A stretch of 64,000 nucleotides of DNA from Erodium maritimum (GCA_963921825.1 OY997588.1:83829043-83893042), one strand, 5' to 3'; positions 43,610-54,962 are shown, numbered from the stretch's first letter. The notes: a model not told the origin generated them from the letters alone. Translations and numbers: made by a program.

Positions 43610-45480
43610 TGTTAGTCTTAGTGCCCGTAGTTCAATCCTAAATGTCCAAATGTATATATCATCGTTAGCAATAAAATTAAAATGACTTTATATTACTTAT
43701 GTGTTGGAGTAATATATCGATGTGTGCTCTCATCTATGCCCACAATGCGAATAGAACCGTAGATCGAGATAGATCACACTCGATGGGTCCCTAGTCAACA
43801 AAGCTTCACTAGAAGCGACTAGTATGAAAGATGGCTCTTTATGGCTTACGTTCTGTTAGTCATTGGAATGGGATTCCGGAGTTTGATCATAGATGTCATG
43901 TGGGACATGATATTGGACAACCCGACATGAATATGTGCCATAGATCAAGTCATGAACATATTCATTGTCGTAGCTTGTCATGTATCCTTAGACCAAGGAG
44001 TCTTTGTGATCGCTATGCAGTAAACAACTGAGTTTGACCTGAGCCTAACGTTGTCCGTAACAGGGCTTCCATAACGGCTAGAATTGGCTTGGGGACGGAC
44101 TGCATGAGTGACACGAAAGACGGCTAAGGGATTTATCCCTCATACTGCGGTATGGGAAAGATATCGGTTCTCGGCCGCTTGATCGAGAGTGACTGAAAGA
44201 ATAGCATGGCCATGCACATGATACTGGGTATCATATATTCAGTCATCTCACATATCAAGGATCAGTGATTGAAAATAATAAGGATGACGACTCTATGCCT
44301 TAACTCAATCAGGATATAAGAGATAAAAGGATAATGACAGGGACGACGGAAATGTTAGAGTCGACAGGGTCGATTCGTTATGCAGTGTCAGGAAATACTA
44401 AAGTCTCGTTAGTTTCCACTTAAATAGGATCAAGTAAAATGAGATTTTACATTGATCTATTGACATGCATAAACCTAAGGGTCACACCAGAGGATGGAAC
44501 TCATTAACACATTTATGGAGAATGGCCAAAAGGGAGTTGTCTCAGGACATGACAAAAACTGGGTTTTGGGTCATGTGCTCGTAAGTGAATAAGACTTTAC
44601 GGATCGAGACATGGAGTCTTGGATTGATCACGTCGGATAATGTTGGACATTTCCGATATAGAAGGCTTGGAGGCGATGAGCACGTCACGGGACCTCGTTG
44701 GGAATGGCTACGGGCCATGTTCTAAAAGGCCCATGAGAGGCCCATGCAACCAAGGCCCATGGAAATAATTAATCAAGGTCTTGATTAATTAGCACAAAGT
44801 ATGGAAGACATGGATTAAAGTGTTGGTGGTTCATCACCTAACCACATCATGTCCACCCATACTTAGAACCATACTTGTCCTATTTACACCATGCTTCTCT
44901 ACACCTTACTTGTCCTTGTTGTTGTTGTTGTTGGATTAAGTCATCTTATTCACATAACAAAACACAAGACAAAAGGAAGAACACAACTCCATCTTCTTCC
45001 TCTCTCTCTAGGTTTTGGCCAAGACTTTTTCCTCTCCAAGATTTGTGTTCTTGAGTTCTAAATACAAGAACTACGTGGCTTTGATTCCTGGGGTGGATAC
45101 GTAGGCGTCTTGGAGACTCAAGCCGATCATCTTTTCTTGGTGTTCTTGAAAAAATAGAGAAGAAAAGGTGCAGAATTTTCTGCACTGTTTCGTGTCCGAC
45201 CAGAGCCACCTTCATGAGCTCGATCGAAGGTTCATCCAAGGTCCGATGAAGCAGATTTTAGGAGTGAATGTTCTCCACATATTGGTCTTCAAAGTGAACG
45301 GTGGAATTTGGATGTCAACGGTTCCTTATTCAGATAAATGAGCTGAAAGTTGAGTCACTTCATTTATTTCGTTTTTGTCTTGTGTATCTAATCTTTGGTA
45401 TTTTTTCCTTGCATGGTCTCGGGTTTTATTTGCTTTCGCTGCGAGTTGTTTCATCTCTAACCCTACCTCGAGACACAACA
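43610..45480 (+). repeat. Copia-3 right (3') LTR
   Basis: 1871 bp from TGTTAGTC to GAGACACAACA, then the GACAT duplication. It contains a GTT microsatellite near 44919-44935 and the extra block after 45140 seen also in the left LTR. Confidence 0.92.
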
Positions 45481-45485
45481 GACAT

Positions 45486-46025
45486 GCCACCATCGTCGCC
45501 CACAACACATTTTGCTGCTCAGACTGCCCGTAAGCCAACCAAGCACAAGCCTCGTACTCTTGCCTCACCTTCCCTCTCTCCACCATACACGATAGAGATG
45601 ACACCGGGCACACCACCACTCAGTCCATCCCTCGTCACGACATCTTCTGAATCGTCTATCGAAGACATCCAAGAAAACCTCTTTGCATAATCCTTGGTCG
45701 CAGACGAGGACGCTATCATTGAGGTCACATACACACCGGTAGACCAAACCTCATCAGTTTGTAATTCTTTTGGGTTGGGTGGCTGCCTCCTCTCCAACTG
45801 GCCGTATAATCGGTAAATCACGTTATGAGTCATCACAAAGGGATGCGGTCCCTTGGTCAAGAGGTTGGTGGTAAAAGTCACGGCTCCAAATGTGTATGTC
45901 TTCTACTTCTCTTCGTAGGAAACTAGGGATAGGGTGAGACGGGGTGAACCATAGTTCTTTGATCCTTTCCAATCTTCCACTACAAAGAATGTCACCACCC
46001 TTGTTAGACCGTATTCGGTTGTGGG
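45486..46025. other. Region between copia-3 and the second Athila, unassigned ORFs on both strands
   Basis: On + the frame MPPSSPTTHFAAQTARKPTK continues from the left flank of copia-3 to a stop at 45690. On minus a 120-codon frame (45881-45519; LTKGPHPFVMTHNVIYRLYG, ELQTDEVWSTGVYV) is preceded in the same frame, after one stop, by a further open stretch (VVTFFVVEDWKGSKNYG) up to about 46015. I recognise neither. The minus frame looks more protein-like and may be a fragment of another element. Confidence 0.35.
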
Positions 46026-47460
46026 TGATGTGGACAAAAACTGCATCGATTCTAGATGTTTTTGGCCCACATTCTTGAGTATTTTAATCCCGGGATTATA
46101 TAATTTGGACCACTTTTTCTCGTTACTCGTATTGTGCCTCTCATTATGTTTTGTAGGTGATTTGATCGAAAAAATGGTTAAAATAGAGGAAAACCCGGTT
46201 TTTGGGAGTTTTGGAAGTTGACCGATCTTGCAAAGAGCATAAATTCTTCATAAAAACTCCGATTGCCTTGAATTGTATGTCAAATCGAAGGGAATTCAGA
46301 GATCTACAACTTTCGTCAAGGGCCCAAAGCCGTTCCGGCCCTATATCAGGCCGAGCGAGGCTTACAAACTTCCAGATGGGTTTTCTACTTAAAAAAAAAG
46401 GAAATTTTCCTATTCCAAATCCGAATTTGAGAAGGAAAAAAGGGTCTTCAAGTCCTATACATAGAAGAGCACGAATTTGGAGAAGGGGAACTTGTTTTTG
46501 GGACAATCCTAGAGAACTAGAAGGTGGGGATTGGTGAACTTTGAAGCTTGAAGGAAGAGAAGCAACTTGGGCAAGATTTGTATAAAAAGAGAGTGCTTGA
46601 ACTCAAACATTGTAATTCTACATTGGTATTGTATTTCCACTACTCTTTCAATATGATGATTGCTTATGAATGTTTTTCTTCATCTTCTTCTTCTTTCTCC
46701 ATGAGTAGCTAAACCCCATAATCTAGGGTTATGGGGGAGTAGAGATTTACTTTCCAATGTATTGAATGTATGAATGAGTATTGTGTTGGTTGATTTGATT
46801 TAGGGTTTGTATTAGATTTGAACTTAATGCTCTATCTCCCGGATAGGCCTGATAGAAGGTGGGAATTGCAATCTGATACTCGTGAGAGGTGGGTTGTAAT
46901 TAGGTCAGAAATCTTATACAAATTGGGTTTAAATCTAGACTAGTGATAGCTATGTTAACACGATTGCAATAACCATAGGATTCAAACCGAAAGTTAGAAA
47001 TTATCAAAGAACGTAATGCTTTGGGTCTCCCTACATCTTGATTCGTGAGAGCTGGGTGGTTAGATTCCATTAGGGTCCGAAACAACGTGAGGAGTTAGGA
47101 CTAGTTTGAGAGATAATTCGTTGCCCCTAAAATCAGATAACTACATATTGTTCATCGTCATTTAATGCATTGGAATTGGTCTCTATGAACCCAAAAACCT
47201 TAGATTATCTTTTTCTCTGATTCTAATCTCTTCTTATTTAACCAAATACTTGTTCACCTTTTAATTACTTGTTTACTTTTGCATCTTTCAAAACCAAAAA
47301 CCATCTTTTTAACGAAATAGCTTAAGTACAAACTTCAAATAGGAATTGTTTGTCTTGTGCTCCCTTGGGTACGATAATCCGGAACTAAAAATCTCGAAAT
47401 ACTACTTGACGACCGGTACGCTTGCCGTGTCCTTTTCTGTGCTAAAAACGCAACGCGTCA
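46026..47460 (+). repeat. Second Athila 5' LTR
   Basis: TGATGTGGAC to ACGCGTCA, the same length as 55652-57086. It is followed by AGTTAA and the PBS. Confidence 0.9.
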
Positions 47461-47466
47461 AGTTAA

Positions 47467-47484
47467 CGGCGCCGTTGCCGGGGA
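47467..47484 (+). other. Athila primer binding site (tRNA-Asp type)
   Basis: CGGCGCCGTTGCCGGGGA, six bases after the LTR end. This sequence matches the PBS usual in Athila elements and assigned to tRNA-Asp; the first base is C where T is common. Confidence 0.85.
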
Positions 47485-47581
47485 GCAATTAAGCCAAGCT
47501 AGTCTATATAGTTTGTGTTACGACTGTTTCATTTTTTTTTTGTATATATCGTTTAGTTGATTCTTTGCAACATAGTTTTTT

Positions 47582-48772
47582 ATGGAGAATTGGTTTTATA
47601 ATAATGTGTATTGTGATATATGTGGAGCTAATGATCATTTGAATTACAATTGTGAGTTTAATGTTCGTTCAAGTGCTTATAGTCAAAATTGGGGGGACGC
47701 TTCCTCTTTTGAGCAAAATTATCATGTTGAACCACAATTCCCTAATGACGAGTACTCAGAACGTCTCCGTTATTTGTGGAACCGACTTTTGGAGACAGAG
47801 AAACAACACGATGAGTATTTAAAGGAACGAGATGAGCGTTTTAAACAAAAAGAGGAGAGTAACAAGTTGATATGGAAAATGTTTAGGGAACAAGAGGAGG
47901 AAACAGCCGCGTTCCAAGAACGTCAAAATCAATTGATTAATAAGACAAACTTCAATGATCAAGCAGTACACATTGAGGATGACCATTCTAAACTCTTATG
48001 TGACACAACAGAGCAAAAAAATCCTGATTCAACCATGAGTTTAGAGGTAAGTGCGGAATGTGAGGTATTAAGTTCTTATCCCTCTTGTATTATGCCCATT
48101 CCATCTCCATATAGTTTTGATGCATTGAATTCTATAGATGTAAATAATAATTGTACAGTTGAAGAAAAGAGTTCACAAATTCTTGTTGAGCCAAATCTTC
48201 CCATAGTATCCATAGAGTTGGCTGACAGATCTATTAGATATCCAAGGGGTACTATGGAAGATGCTCTCAAGAAAGGGGTTGTTCTTGAATCTCCCATTGA
48301 TTTTATTTTGCTAGACATCGAGCATGATGTCGAAATTCCTTTTAGTGTGGGAGATTCATATTTAGATTCTAGCAAATCAACTCTATATGTTCAACCTATA
48401 CCATTGGTTTTTAAATTTAATATTGAGCATAGAGTTGTTAATATTAATTATGAATTTTTGGACTCATTTGCTAGTCTTCAGTCCCTGTTTGTGAATCATT
48501 ATTCTATTTTGGTGGATGCTACTAACCCTTGTGGACAGGTGCATTTTCCAATTCATGGGATTCATATCCCTATCAAGTTATGCCAAGATGAACTTGATCA
48601 TAATTATTCTATTAAGGCAAGCTTGATGATGTTGGCCTTGAGTTTGGAGTTCTTACAAAACTCAAGGAGATTGTTCTTATGCTACATTGTGTTCCGTCTC
48701 CCGAATTTTTGTCTACACTTGAAGAGGAGGACGCAATGGAAGTATGAGACGTTTGGGAGGCCTCCTGATTGA
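47582..48772 (+). CDS. Chimeric gag-protease-derived ORF of the non-autonomous Athila
   Basis: 396 codons, uninterrupted, starting 98 nt after the PBS. Residues 11-24 form a CCHC knuckle with CX2CX4HX4C spacing (CDICGANDHLNYNC). Residues about 58-125 are strongly charged and heptad-like (LLETEKQHDEYLKERDERF...), a probable coiled coil. Residues about 208-255 match the segment after the protease active site (IELADRSIRYPRGTMEDAL, then IDFILLDIEHDVEIPF). The active-site D-T/S-G part itself is not present. The C-terminus is not recognised. The capsid part of gag, RT and integrase are missing. It may be an RNA-binding or accessory protein kept by a parasite element; that is inference. The post-stop module begins 14 nt after its stop. 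Confidence 0.8.
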   Translation: MENWFYNNVYCDICGANDHLNYNCEFNVRSSAYSQNWGDASSFEQNYHVEPQFPNDEYSERLRYLWNRLLETEKQHDEYLKERDERFKQKEESNKLIWKMFREQEEETAAFQERQNQLINKTNFNDQAVHIEDDHSKLLCDTTEQKNPDSTMSLEVSAECEVLSSYPSCIMPIPSPYSFDALNSIDVNNNCTVEEKSSQILVEPNLPIVSIELADRSIRYPRGTMEDALKKGVVLESPIDFILLDIEHDVEIPFSVGDSYLDSSKSTLYVQPIPLVFKFNIEHRVVNINYEFLDSFASLQSLFVNHYSILVDATNPCGQVHFPIHGIHIPIKLCQDELDHNYSIKASLMMLALSLEFLQNSRRLFLCYIVFRLPNFCLHLKRRTQWKYETFGRPPD

Positions 48773-48786
48773 GCCTCCTACCCGTT

Positions 48787-48830
48787 GAGCAAACGACGCT
48801 AAACAAATGCGCTTGTTGGGAGGCAATCCC
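48787..48830 (+). promoter_or_regulatory. Post-stop module copy 3
   Basis: GAGC, AAACGACGCTAAACAAA, then GCGCTTGTTGGGAGGCAA and TCCC. The hairpin is weaker: GGGA (48818-48821) can pair with TCCC (48827-48830). It starts 14 nt after the ORF stop, nearly the same distance as after pol in Athila-1 (15 nt). Confidence 0.7.
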
Positions 48831-50114
48831 TACCCCTCTTTGTTTGTATATGTTATGTCTTGCTCTTATTTTCTGACTATTTGTGCAAGTTGGTGATACA
48901 GAATGGAACCATGAGAATTATAATTGTATTAGTTGGCGTCGAGTTCTTGAGAACTCACTTGGGCGAAATACCTCTTCATCCATCCATGCACAAGGATTCC
49001 CACAGTCAGTGCACTTCGCATAATGGTTCTTCGAGGGGCAGTATCTCTTCTCTTCCTATTTTTATTGTATACCACTATTGTATTTCCTTTATGCTATCTG
49101 GTGGGCGTTGAGCTCCCAAATTTCCGTGCTGATAGCACATACATATAGGATTTTGTGAACTGTGTATATGTTGATTATAAGTATGGGGTTGTTAGTTATG
49201 AGGCTAGGGGTATGTGTAGGCTTGAGTCGCATTGGGGGCAATGCTTAGTTTTAAAGTGTGGGGTGGGGTATGTCTTGCATTTTGTGTTTTCTTTTGTGTG
49301 CTCATGCATCATTTCGTGTTATAAATTTTTGAAAAATCCAAAAAAATTGAAAATTTTGAAAAAAATCAAAAAATATTTTCGGGCTATATGTTGAGTCTAG
49401 TGTGTATGATCTTAAGGTTTCAATGATTGAAATGTTACATATGCTTATTTCCTTGCATAAATCAAAGTTGTATATGAGCATTAATGAATCGAATGAGTAG
49501 TGAAAGCACATGCATTAGGAATAACTCTTCCACTTGTGTTTTGAGTATTTGCTAGAACTAGTGTTGAATTCCTTTGATTTCTATGCATGGTAACTTGAGT
49601 CTAGAACTATATGTACGACCCATTCGAGGCGAAATAAGAATAAGGAACATGGTTGTTTAGGAAAATGATTTTAGGCCATCTATGGATCATTTGAGCTAAA
49701 AATTGCCTACCCTTGCATGATTGAATCTCTTAGTCACCCATTTGAGCCTAAGCCTTTCATTTCTAAACCCGACATTACAATCCTATGTGCCTTTCGTTTC
49801 ATGTTTATATCCTCATTATTGTTTGAACCCATATCTCTAGGCTTAGGTGCTTCATTGAGAGTAGTTATTTTTGGGATAATGAGTGAGCGAAGGAAAAAAA
49901 ATGATGAAAGGATAATATGCCATTGGTTTGTATTGAGAACAAGTTTATCATCGCCTTACACCAAAGAAAAAGAAAAGAAAAGAAAAAAGGATAGAGAAAA
50001 ATAAATAATTAATATACCAAGTGAAAAATAAGTGTGGGGTAAGACGTGATAGTGGTTTAGAAATGTGGTGAATTTATGGATAGCTATGACACATTAGCTA
50101 TTCAATAAAAAAAA
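48831..50114 (+). other. Second Athila 3' non-coding tract, first part
   Basis: It matches Athila-1 13593-14870 in order (for example GGTTCTTCGAGGGGCAGTAT). PPT-like motifs lie at 49253 and 50029. Interrupted at an A-run by the MULE; resumes at 54963. No gene. Confidence 0.75.
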
Positions 50115-50415
50115 AGGGAAAATTTCAGTATAATACCCTGTCAAACATTTAATTTCAGTATAATACCCTGTCATAATTTTTTTGCACTTTCATACCTAAA
50201 CCAAACATTTAATTTCACTTTAGTACTCAACCGTTAACTTTCTGTTATTTTGGATGGAAAAAGTTAAAAAGACCATAATACCCCTAACTATTACTCAAAT
50301 TTTCAAACTCATGCCATAGGTTCAGAATTTGAAAATAAGTGAAATGACAATAATACCCTCCAATGTTAGGGTATTAAAATGAAAATTTCACTATTTTTAA
50401 AATAAAATCAGTTTT
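50115..50415 (+). repeat. MULE left terminal inverted repeat
   Basis: Inverted match to 54665-54962 with scattered changes. Within it, TTCAGTATAATACCCTGTCA occurs twice in tandem (50125 and 50154), as does its counterpart at the right end. Confidence 0.85.
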
Positions 50416-50679
50416 TTTTTATAAATTCAGTTTTTATTTAAGAAAATTATTTTTATTTTCAAAAATTCATATTTTTATTTAAAAAATACATAAAAATCAT
50501 TTTTTTTATATAAAATCAGTTTTTATTTATGAAATTTTTTTATTTTTATAAATTCGGTTTTTATTATAAAAAAATCATTTTTTTTGTTAAAAAAAATCAT
50601 TTTTTTGTTATAAAATCATTTTTGTTTTTTTTAAAATCAGTTTTTATTTTTTTAAAATCAAGACCCCACATATCCTATC

Positions 50680-51022
50680 CATCTGTTAGTCCGCATTAAT
50701 CATAATAGATCATTAGCTTTACTCTTTTGTTGATGAGAACACTCACAGCCACAATCTCAGAACCACACGTATCATCATCATCATCATGAGCACCTCTAGG
50801 GTTTGGGGGCCACAACTCTGCTCTTCCTCTAGCAGCAACATGTCAATGATTCTGATAAGCTTATCCCCTTTCTCCTTCCTCTCTTCATCTACGTCAAAGC
50901 CCTATTACTCACCAATCATCTTCAGTTATTCTCCCAACTCATTTTTCTAAGCCCTCTTCAGCTATGCGAGCTCCGTCTGGTCAAGCCCACCATTGTCGCT
51001 TGTCCCTAGAGCAGGCTCGCGG
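50680..51022. other. MULE cargo, left part
   Basis: Non-repetitive sequence with a CAT microsatellite (50767-50786) and a Ser-rich frame on + (MSTSRVWGPQLCSSSSSN). It could be captured from a gene, but nothing is recognised. Confidence 0.35.
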
Positions 51023-52808
51023 TGTAATAACCACTCCCGGTCAACGCCAGTCAAACCTGCGAAAAACAGGAAAATTTAAAAAATTTGGCTAGGTACTTAA
51101 ATGAAACTAAATTTGACCCCGAGGGTCATACCGGACTTAAGTTGACCCTGTTATCGACCAGAGTGAGTTCCGGGGGACTCAGGGCAACTTTCTGATCAGT
51201 TTGGGAAATGTTGACTTTTTGCTGGAAAAGTCAACCGAGCGACGTTTTGGTCCATTCGAGGACCATTTTGGATCCAAAAAGCTTAGCCGTCATCGCAACG
51301 GTCTTAGTTAAGCCGTTTCCTTGTAGCCCGTGAAGTTTCGTAATTTCTTGGAAAAAGAGTCTGTTCCGGGCCCGAAACGTTCGAATTTCGCGAATCTGAT
51401 TGGAAAATATCTAATAGATATTTTCCCTAAAAAGGTGTGGGACCCACCTTTCCACTTGTCAAACAAGTGTTGGTGTTAGGTTTTGGGACAAGACAAGACA
51501 AGACTTTGATGGTTAGTTTTGCTTTTAAAGTGTTAGTTGTTATTTTTTTTAATAAAACAAAAGGGAAGGAAGTAGACATACACGTCCATTTCAAAAAAAG
51601 AAGAAGAAGATGGTTAGTTTTAGAAAGAGAAAGAAGAGAGAAGAAAGGGAGAGAAGAAGAAGGAAAAGCTAGGGTTTTGCTACTATTCCCGCTCATCTAA
51701 CCTTTGGATCGTCTCAAAGTTCGAAGATTCAAGCTCACCTCGACATTCTCTACGGTGAGCAACTATCCGATCGTCGTTTTGCTTAATTTCAAAAATTAGG
51801 TTTGGTTTAAAACTATTAGTTTATGGTGGAAATGAGGTGTGAGGATAGTTGGAGACGTTTTGGGGTGAAGAGGCACGTTTTCCGGTGACCGGGAGCTCAG
51901 GAGGAGCTCCGGCCACCATGTGAGGTGGCTGGCCGGAGCTAGGGCCGGCCACCACCATGGTGGGCCGGGCCCACTTGAACCCTAGGACCCATGGCCAAGT
52001 TGGGCCGGGTGGGGCCCATGTGCTCGGGTTTTATGTTCGGGTGGTTAAGAACGTTCCCCGGACCATTTATCCACAACCGAATCGAAATTTGGAATTAAAA
52101 TGTGAAAGTTGTAATTGTCGGGTTTAGAAACTTTAAACATTAATTAAATGACTCGGAAGTCGGAATTCGATTCCGTCGAGTGCCTAGGAACCTTTGAATT
52201 ATTCTAAGACCGTAGGAACGAAAACGGGAATTTTCGGAGCTCCGGAAGGGCGTTTCCAAAACCCGGGCAGATTCGCCATGTCGGGCGAATCGGGCCTTTA
52301 CGGGTCCAATATCGACAATGTCTAGTAATTGGGGAGTTTGGGAGTGATCGACATTGTCGGGGTTACTTTTGGGCGTCAGGTTTATTAAAATTCAGCATTA
52401 TGCCTGCAATCTTAAAAGCGGTTGAAATTGTGTTCCTTTAGATCGTGCTGCAGACCGAGGGAAAGGAAAGCTAGGCGAGTGACTGAGATCACAGCGGAGC
52501 TTGTTGGTTGGCTTTTGGAGAACACGCACGAGGTAGGGAAAAGTAGCCGGATCTCGGCCCTGACTAGGGAAAGTTAACAGTAGAATTGCATGTGACACCG
52601 GGGTGTCGTGGGTTAAGTAGGTTTATCGAATATTAGAAAGGCTTGATACGGGAACGTAGCGAATATTAGAAAAGCATGTGACGCTTAGTAGTGTCGTAAG
52701 AGCAGTGAACTTATCGACATTAGGAATACTGGAGGCATATGACCATGCCCGGAGGTTGATTGTGAAACTGTTGATATTAGAACTGCTGGAGGCATTATTA
52801 TGCCCGGA

Positions 52809-53225
52809 GGTTGATTGTACTTTATTGTTTGTGTCTTGGGTGGCCATGAGTGCCCGTTGGGTTGTTGAACCTGTGTTACTTTATTGTTGGTGTCTTGGGT
52901 GGCCGTGAGTGCCGTTGGGTTGTTGAACCCGTGTTACTTTACTGTTGGTGTCTTGGGTGGCCATGAGTGCCCGTGGGGTTGTTGAGCCCGTGAGTTACTG
53001 TTTGGTGTATCTTGGGAGGCCGTGAGTGCCCGTGGGGTTGTTGAGCCCGTGAGTTACTGTTGGTGTGTCTTGGGAGGCCGTGAGTGCCCGTGGGGTTGTT
53101 GAGCCCGTGAGTTACTGTTGGTGTGTCTTGGGAGGCCGTGAGTGCCCGTGGGGTTGTTGAGTCCGTGTTTTACTGTTGGTGTCTTGTGTGGCCATGAGTG
53201 CATGTGGAGTGTTGAACCTGTGTTG
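52809..53225 (+). repeat. 57-60-bp tandem array, about seven copies
   Basis: Units carry TCTTGGGAGGCCGTGAGTGC followed by CCGTGGGGTTGTTGAGCCCG; the central copies are nearly identical and the outer ones diverged, a pattern of unequal crossing-over. Confidence 0.88.
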
Positions 53226-53267
53226 TTGCTGTTTGTTGAACTTGCTTGTGATTGTGATTGTGGTTAC

Positions 53268-53545
53268 CTGAGTGAGAGAGGTTACTGAGACATGTCGACT
53301 GACTGGCCCGACTTTGTGTCGGGGAAGCGCGTGAGTGAGAGAGGTTACTGAGACAGGTGGACCGCCTGGCCTGAGTGGTTCGACAAAGCGCGTGAGTGAG
53401 AGAGGTTACTGAGACAGGTCGACCGCCTGGCCTGAGTGGTTCGGCAAAGCGCGTGAGTGAGAGAGGTTACTGAGACAGGTCGACCGCCTGGCCTGAGTGG
53501 TTCGACAAAGCGCGTGAGTGAAGGAGGTTACTGAGCAGCTGGCGT
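53268..53545 (+). repeat. 60-bp tandem array, about 4.5 copies
   Basis: Units carry TGAGTGAGAGAGGTTACTGA then GACCGCCTGGCCTGAGTGG. A smaller GTGCGATCCTTTGTGATCTT doublet follows at about 53547-53590. Confidence 0.88.
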
Positions 53546-54036
53546 GCGATCCTTTGTGATCTTGTTTGGTGTGCGATCCTTTGTGATCTTGGGTGTTGCG
53601 TGGTGGTCTTTTGAGTCTTCGGAAGAGGTCGTGATCGTGGTGTTGGGTCTGCTTTACGTGTCAGAGTGTTGAGTCGGTCGAGGAAGGTAACAGTGGGTGT
53701 GTGTCAGTCGGAGTACTTGGGTTGGGGATAGTGTTCCCCGGTGTTGAGTTTGTTGTTGGTGTTAACGGCATTGTCTGCTAATTATGCCGTAGTCAGTCTG
53801 TTATCCGTGGTGGTGAGCGAACGCTCACCCCTAGCTGCTTTTCCTACAGGTACCGGTCGCAGGTTGGACTAGGTGAGCTTCTGAAGCTTGAAGAGCTAGG
53901 AGCGGGATTCTGGGTTTTATCTTTTGAGTCTAGTGACAGATACCTTGTTTTGTCCACTTGTTGAGACTTATTTTGAGTTGTAAATATTATTCTGTTGAAC
54001 AGTTGGTGATTTTAAAGTGATTTATGGAATAGGTTT

Positions 54037-54171
54037 TCAAATGGTTTGCCGGAGTCGCTTAAGTACTGCCGGAGTTTCCTGCTTGACTGACCAAGAGAGC
54101 CGACCATCGGCCTCAATCTCCCGTCGTTCGAGCTCGGCGGAGCTGTGCCGGAGTCGCTCAAGTACTGCCAT
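54037..54171 (-). CDS. Small ORF in MULE cargo, unrecognised
   Basis: 44 codons on minus, MAVLERLRHSSAELERREIE to VLKRLRQTI, with an internal repeat (AVLERLR/AVLKRLR). Pyrimidine-rich, 5'-UTR-like sequence lies upstream on minus (54180-54420). It could be the captured first exon of a gene. Nothing proves it is expressed. Confidence 0.25.
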   Translation of the reverse strand: MAVLERLRHSSAELERREIEADGRLSWSVKQETPAVLKRLRQTI

Positions 54172-54664
54172 AACCTCCAGAACTTAGATCGAGAGATTCA
54201 ACCCGAAATTTCCCAGGAAATTCGAACCTAGGGCTTGGGTCTTCTGGGCATTTTCAATTCCTCTCAATCCCCTTGCTAAAATCTCGATTCTTCTTCGATT
54301 CAAAGATGGTAAATGAATTTGAGGCTTAAGGTTCTGGAATCAATCGAAAACAGAGATGGGAGAGACAAAATTGATTTGGGCACAAGAGAGAGACGAAGCA
54401 CAGGAGATAGAAGGGGTAGAAAACTGAAAAAAAATTAAATTAAAAAAAAAAACTGATTTTATGTAGTTTTTTTTTTAAAAAAAATCTGATTTTTAATGTA
54501 TTTTTAAATTAACATCGGAATTTTTTTAAAATAAATATAATTTTTATAAATAAAAATTGAAATTATAAAAATAAATTGATTTTAATATATTTTTGAAAAT
54601 TAAAATTTTGAATTTTTGAAAATAAAAATAATTTTTATACATAAAACCTGAATTTATAAAAAAA

Positions 54665-54962
54665 TCTGATTTTATTTTAAAAATAGAGAAATTTTCATTT
54701 TCATACCCTAACAATGAAGGGTATTATTGTCATTTCACTTATTTTCAAATTCTGAACCAATGGCATGAGTTTGAAAATTTGAGTAATAGTTAAGGGTATT
54801 ATGGTGTTTTCAACTTTTTCCATCCAAACTAACAGAAAGTTAACGGTTGGGTACTAAAGTGAAATTAAATGTTTGGTTTAGTTATGAAAGTGCAAAAAAT
54901 TTATGCCAGGGTATTATACTGAAATTAAATATTTGACAGGGTATTATACTGAAATTTTCCCT
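54665..54962 (-). repeat. MULE right terminal inverted repeat
   Basis: Inverted partner of 50115-50415, ending CTGAAATTTTCCCT. Confidence 0.85.

Larger units (their letters stand above)
28849..45480 (+). mobile_element. Copia-3: older copy of the same copia family, split by copia-2
   Basis: It is flanked by GACAT (28844-28848 and 45481-45485). The left LTR is 28849-30269 plus 38736-39148, the right LTR 43610-45480. PBS is at 39150-39161 and PPT at about 43596-43609. The LTRs differ visibly and carry extra sequence that copia-1 and copia-2 lack (GTCCGACCAG-type block near 38865 and 45197). The internal part has stops, frameshifts and a deletion between integrase and RT. It is clearly older than copia-2, which sits in its left LTR. 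Confidence 0.93.
51023..54040 (+). repeat. LTR of an unrelated retrotransposon inside the MULE
   Basis: It starts TGTAATAACCACTCCCGGTC, a form common in Tekay/Del-type Ty3/gypsy LTRs. It contains GACCCCGAGGGTCATACCGG near its start and, near its end, GAACGCTCACCCCTAGCTGC with TTTTCCTACAG, also typical of that group. Two minisatellite arrays lie between. The right boundary and a target duplication could not be fixed, so it may be truncated. No internal region or PBS follows, so it is a solo or broken LTR. Confidence 0.55.
50115..54962. mobile_element. Mutator-like element (long TIRs) without visible transposase
   Basis: Both ends start AGGGAAAATTTCAGTATAAT when read inward, and about 300 bp of each end are inverted repeats of high similarity (50115-50415 and 54665-54962), followed by A/T-rich mirror blocks. 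The target is an A-run, so a 9-bp duplication cannot be proved. Athila-1 has the same spot uninterrupted near 14860. The interior holds non-repetitive sequence (50680-51022 and about 54050-54420) and a retrotransposon LTR with tandem arrays. No transposase ORF is seen, so it is non-autonomous; the interior may be captured DNA (Pack-MULE-like). Confidence 0.8.

Noticed and set aside
46202..46537. 111-codon + ORF and the 120-codon minus ORF over it
   Set aside because: Both fall in the Athila 5' LTR, and the corresponding stretch of the 3' LTR (about 55830-56165) does not keep the frames because of indels.
51437..51700. ORFs on both strands at the start of the LTR in the MULE
   Set aside because: Low-complexity Lys/Arg/Glu or Ser/Leu-rich frames from a purine-rich strand; no domain and inside an LTR.
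52809..53545. Regular repeats that could suggest a CRISPR array
   Set aside because: Units are directly tandem without unique spacers, no cas genes are near and the context is plant LTR DNA; they are minisatellites.
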